Origin: Actinomadura_C alba
GTDB taxonomy: Bacteria > Actinomycetota > Actinomycetes > Streptosporangiales > Streptosporangiaceae
Direction: 5' to 3'
NCBI RefSeq assembly: GCF_039530285.1
Contig: NZ_BAAAOK010000027.1
Span: 1-64,000, forward strand
Length of the DNA: 64,000 nt
The notes beneath the pieces are model-generated. The model ran no database searches. It was not told the origin of the DNA and saw only the letters and a program-made list of their open reading frames with translations. Positions 61,665 to 64,000 of this stretch are shown here, in pieces; position 1 is the stretch's first letter, and every line of letters starts with the position of its first letter. The position numbers and the translations under genes are program-made.

Positions 61665-62494
61665 GTGAAGGGCTCCACGGCGGTACCGGCCTCGGACAGC
61701 GCCGCGTGGATCCGGCGGGCGAGGCGCGCGGCGGACGGCGTGTCGCCGTGGACGCACAGCGACCGTGCCTCGACGGGCACGAGCTCTCCGGTGATGGCGA
61801 TCACCTGGCGCTCACGCGCCATGCGGACCGAGCGGGTCACGACCTCGTCCTCGTCGTGGAGGACGGCCCCCGGTTCGCGCCGCGACACCAGCGTCCCGGC
61901 GGCCGTGTATGCGCGGTCGGCGAAGGCCTCGGTGACCGTGGGCGTCCCTGCGGCCTCGGCGGCACGGTGCAGCGCCGAGCCGGGCAGGCCCAGGACCGGC
62001 AGTGACGGGTCGGCCCGCCGGATGCCCTCGATCACGGCGGCGGCCTGGCCCTCGTCGGCCACCACGCGGTTGTACAGGGCTCCGTGCGGCTTGACGTAGG
62101 TCACCCGGGAGCCGGCGGCGCGGGCGAAGACCTCGAGCGCGCCGATCTGGTACGTCACCTCGTCGGCGAGTTCCTCGGGCGGCATGTCGATCGCGCGGCG
62201 GCCGAAGCCGGCCAGGTCGCGATAGGAGACCTGCGCGCCGATGCGCACTCCGCGCTCGGCCGCGCGTGCGCAGACCCTGCGCATGATCGATGGATCACCG
62301 GCGTGGAAGCCGCACGCGACGTTGGCGCTCGTGACGATGTCGAGCAGGGCCTCGTCGTCGGTGAGGGTCCACCGGCCGAAGCCCTCGCCGAGATCGGCGT
62401 TGAGGTCCATCACGGCCTGCCCGGATCCGCGGCCGCTCGGGGCCGGGCGGCCACGGTCGTCCGGCCGCTCGTTCAGGCGATCATTCGCCTTCAT
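61661..62494 (-). CDS. pxpA: 5-oxoprolinase subunit A (LamB/YcsF family)
   Basis: 277 residues from ATG 62494, which has GGGAGG 8 nt upstream and overlaps the GntR stop by 4 bp. Many relatives begin at MDLNADLGEGFG (here residue 29, ATG 62410), so the first 28 residues may be an extension. Family motifs: SANVACGFHAGDPSIMRRVC, VKPHGALYNRV and TEAFADRAYTAAGTLVSR. It hydrolyses the activated 5-oxoproline intermediate. Confidence 0.93.
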   Translation of the reverse strand: MKANDRLNERPDDRGRPAPSGRGSGQAVMDLNADLGEGFGRWTLTDDEALLDIVTSANVACGFHAGDPSIMRRVCARAAERGVRIGAQVSYRDLAGFGRRAIDMPPEELADEVTYQIGALEVFARAAGSRVTYVKPHGALYNRVVADEGQAAAVIEGIRRADPSLPVLGLPGSALHRAAEAAGTPTVTEAFADRAYTAAGTLVSRREPGAVLHDEDEVVTRSVRMARERQVIAITGELVPVEARSLCVHGDTPSAARLARRIHAALSEAGTAVEPFT

Positions 62495-63183
62495 CTCGGA
62501 CCTCCCGCATCTCGGACCTCCCGCATCCGGTCGGTGATCTGGGCCTCCGCGTTGTCAAGGTAGTCGGTGAGCTCCCGCTCAGCGGCCGGCAGGTCTCCCG
62601 CCGCGAGCAGGTCGGCGATGACCCGGTTGCGCCGCAGGTACGGTCCGTGGAACTCGCGCGGCGACGGCATCACATGGAACGCCGGCCGCAGCTCGGCCAG
62701 CAACCGGCGCATGAACTCGTCGATCCGGTCGCTGCCGGCCAGCCGGGCCAGTGCCCGGTGGAAGTTCAGGTCCGCGGTGGCGACCGCGGACCACTCCTCC
62801 CGCGCGGCGGCCCGCTCGCCCTGCGCCACCGCTTCGTGCACGGCCGCGAGCAGCCTCGGCTCGGCGGCCGCCGCGTTGCGCAGCCCGGCCGCCTCGAGCG
62901 CCAGGCGCGCCTTGTAGGCGTCGGTCACGTCGCGCACGGTCAGTTCGCGCACCGCCACTCCGCGGTTCATCTCGTACGTGAGCAGGCGCTCCTGGATGAG
63001 CAGCCGGAACGCCTCACGCAGCGTGTTGCGGGAGATGCCGAGGATGGTCGCGATCGACGCCTCGGACAGCCTCGTGCCCGGGGCGAGGGTGCCTTCGGCG
63101 ATGTGCGTGCGAAGCACGTCGGCGACCCGGTCGGCGGTGCTGGTGCGGGCGAGGAGGTGCCGATCCGCGGTCAGGCCCTCCAC
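62491..63183 (-). CDS. GntR/FadR-family regulator of the pxp operon
   Basis: 230 residues from GTG 63183. An in-frame CTG at 63207 has AAAGGAG 8 nt upstream, a better ribosome site than GTG's, so a CTG start is possible. The winged helix is GTRLSEASIATILGISRNTL, then the FCD domain (RLALEAAGLRNAAAAEPRLL, DLNFHRALARLAG with His). It precedes pxpABC in one operon and probably senses 5-oxoproline or a related acid. A palindrome at 63255-63267 lies upstream. Confidence 0.9.
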   Translation of the reverse strand: MEGLTADRHLLARTSTADRVADVLRTHIAEGTLAPGTRLSEASIATILGISRNTLREAFRLLIQERLLTYEMNRGVAVRELTVRDVTDAYKARLALEAAGLRNAAAAEPRLLAAVHEAVAQGERAAAREEWSAVATADLNFHRALARLAGSDRIDEFMRRLLAELRPAFHVMPSPREFHGPYLRRNRVIADLLAAGDLPAAERELTDYLDNAEAQITDRMREVRDAGGPR

Positions 63184-63254
63184 GGCGCTCGGGGTGGGTC
63201 CTGGCAGGGCGGTATCTCCTTTCGGGCCGGGCTGACACGTCGCATCCTTGTGGG

Positions 63255-63267
63255 ATTGTTGAACAAT
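63255..63267. promoter_or_regulatory. ATTGTT-G-AACAAT palindrome upstream of the GntR-pxp operon
   Basis: A 13-bp perfect palindrome (arms ATTGTT and AACAAT) 48 bp upstream of the CTG and 72 bp upstream of the GTG. It fits the TnGTnnnACnA pattern bound by some FadR-subfamily GntR proteins. It is the natural operator candidate for autoregulation. The remaining bases to 63465 show no gene. Confidence 0.7.
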
Positions 63268-63465
63268 ACTTCAGCCTCTCGATCAACTTCCCGCCGAGGC
63301 GCAGCCGACCGCCGGAGTGCCCCAGGTGACCGCGGGCGACCTCACCGGCGACCACTGGCTCGCCACCTTCGCCGTCATGGTCCTGGACGCCGCCGATCCA
63401 TCGCGAAGCCGATCGCGGAAGGGATCTGGGGGTACAACGCGTCGCGGCGCACTAACGTTTTGAAT

Positions 63466-64000
63466 ATGACCGTTCCCCGGGTCGCCGTCACCGTCGATCT
63501 CGTCGTCCTCACCGTGCGCGAACAGCGCCTGTGCGCGCTGACGTGGCGGCGTGATCGTCCGCCGTTCGACGGCTGCTGGTCGTTGCCGGGCGGATTCATC
63601 CAGCTCGACGAGGACCTGCCCGGGGCGGCGACCCGGCTGATGGCCGAGCGCGCCGGGCTCGCCGACGTACGGATTCATCTCGAGCAACTCGCGACGTACG
63701 GCTATCCGGACCGCGACCCGCGCCAGCGGGTGGTGAGCGTCGCCTACCTCGGCCTGGCGCCCGATCTGCCCGCCTCGAGTCGGGCCCAGGTGCTGTGGAT
63801 CGCCGTTGACGATCTCGCGCAGCGCGACCGCGCTGCCTTCGACCACCGCCGGATCCTGTTCGACGGGGTCGAGCGCGCCCGCGCCAAGCTGGAGTACACG
63901 TCGCTGGCCGCGGCCTTCTGCCCGCAGGAGTTCACCGTGGCGGAGCTGCGCCGGGTGTACGAGATCGTCTGGGGCACCCCACTCGACCCGCGCAACTTCC
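63466..64000 (+). CDS. Nudix-fold protein (NrtR-like), 3' end outside window
   Basis: The frame from ATG 63466 stays open to the window end (178 codons). A Nudix-like fold begins VAVTVDLVVLTVREQRLCAL and has WSLPGGFIQLDEDL. The Nudix box is degenerate: the catalytic RExxEExG reads RLMAERAG. A C-terminal winged-helix part begins near EFTVAELRRVYEIVWG. This matches NrtR-type transcription factors in which a degenerate Nudix domain binds an ADP-ribose effector. Possible role: regulator of NAD or sugar metabolism. Confidence 0.88.
   Translation, partial: MTVPRVAVTVDLVVLTVREQRLCALTWRRDRPPFDGCWSLPGGFIQLDEDLPGAATRLMAERAGLADVRIHLEQLATYGYPDRDPRQRVVSVAYLGLAPDLPASSRAQVLWIAVDDLAQRDRAAFDHRRILFDGVERARAKLEYTSLAAAFCPQEFTVAELRRVYEIVWGTPLDPRNF

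Noticed and set aside
63268..63465. Possible gene fragment between the pxp operator and the Nudix gene
   Set aside because: Open frames on both strands are short and lack any recognisable pattern.

Overview
The window is GC-rich DNA (coding third positions almost all G or C) from an actinobacterium. GTG and TTG starts, XRE/DUF397 regulator pairs, a chaplin-like surface protein, F420-linked oxidoreductase families, a cysteine-type leader peptide and several leaderless promoters point to a filamentous actinomycete, most likely of the order Streptosporangiales. The order is an inference from gene content; no rRNA gene is present to settle it. It reads as chromosomal arm-like DNA with many regulators and surface proteins, plus scattered gene relics.

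Layout. 1-4 kb: the tail of an unknown gene, a HEAT-like ORF, a membrane Ser/Thr kinase with an outer seven-bladed WD40 propeller, a decayed phosphatase gene and a DUF4232-type lipoprotein. 4.0-6.7 kb: a complete IS21-family insertion sequence (istA, istB) with imperfect 26-bp terminal repeats and a 6-bp target duplication. 6.9-16 kb: small membrane and unknown proteins, an XRE regulator with DUF397 partner, an arginase-fold protein, an NmrA-type oxidoreductase, an ECF sigma factor with a membrane partner, an M15 peptidase lipoprotein and a MarR regulator probably read from a leaderless mRNA. 16.5-23 kb: a stand-alone AAA ATPase followed by an interlocked repeat cluster, a MauE-like membrane protein paired with a double-psi barrel-like protein, a SigE-type sigma factor, and a sigma-like protein fused to a membrane segment and outer domain.

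22.9-31.5 kb is mainly metabolic and signalling: acyl-CoA ligase, a four-gene ABC exporter plus two-component operon, L-asparaginase II, an F420 LLM oxidoreductase and a frameshifted ADP-ribosylglycohydrolase. 31.6-38 kb carries relics around two tRNA genes (Ser-GCT and Arg-ACG), each beside a truncated tyrosine integrase, with an intact glycerophosphodiesterase and two TetR genes between and beyond. 38.4-46 kb holds a TetR/deazaflavin-reductase pair with three tandem operators, a WD40-pentapeptide fusion, an XRE-TPR regulator with a 26-bp palindromic operator, a NYN nuclease and an SDR protein behind a MerR-type promoter.

46.5-48.6 kb is a sulfur-acquisition pair (SfnB-like flavin monooxygenase, SsuE-like FMN reductase) with a 25-codon leader peptide before the reductase. 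48.8-58.3 kb has YbaK, CorA, a chaplin-like protein, a CASTOR/POLLUX-type channel, a holin-like membrane protein, flotillin with an NfeD-like partner, a lipoprotein and a PlsC acyltransferase. 58.5-64 kb has a CocE-type hydrolase, a GntR-pxpABC 5-oxoprolinase operon in which every junction overlaps by 4 bp, and the start of a Nudix-family regulator.

No prophage, CRISPR array, restriction system or large biosynthetic cluster is present. The most promising unexplained signals are the A-B-A'-B' repeat cluster at 17.8 kb, the leaderless sulfur leader peptide, the triple TetR operator, and the fusion proteins at 21.1 and 39.6 kb.
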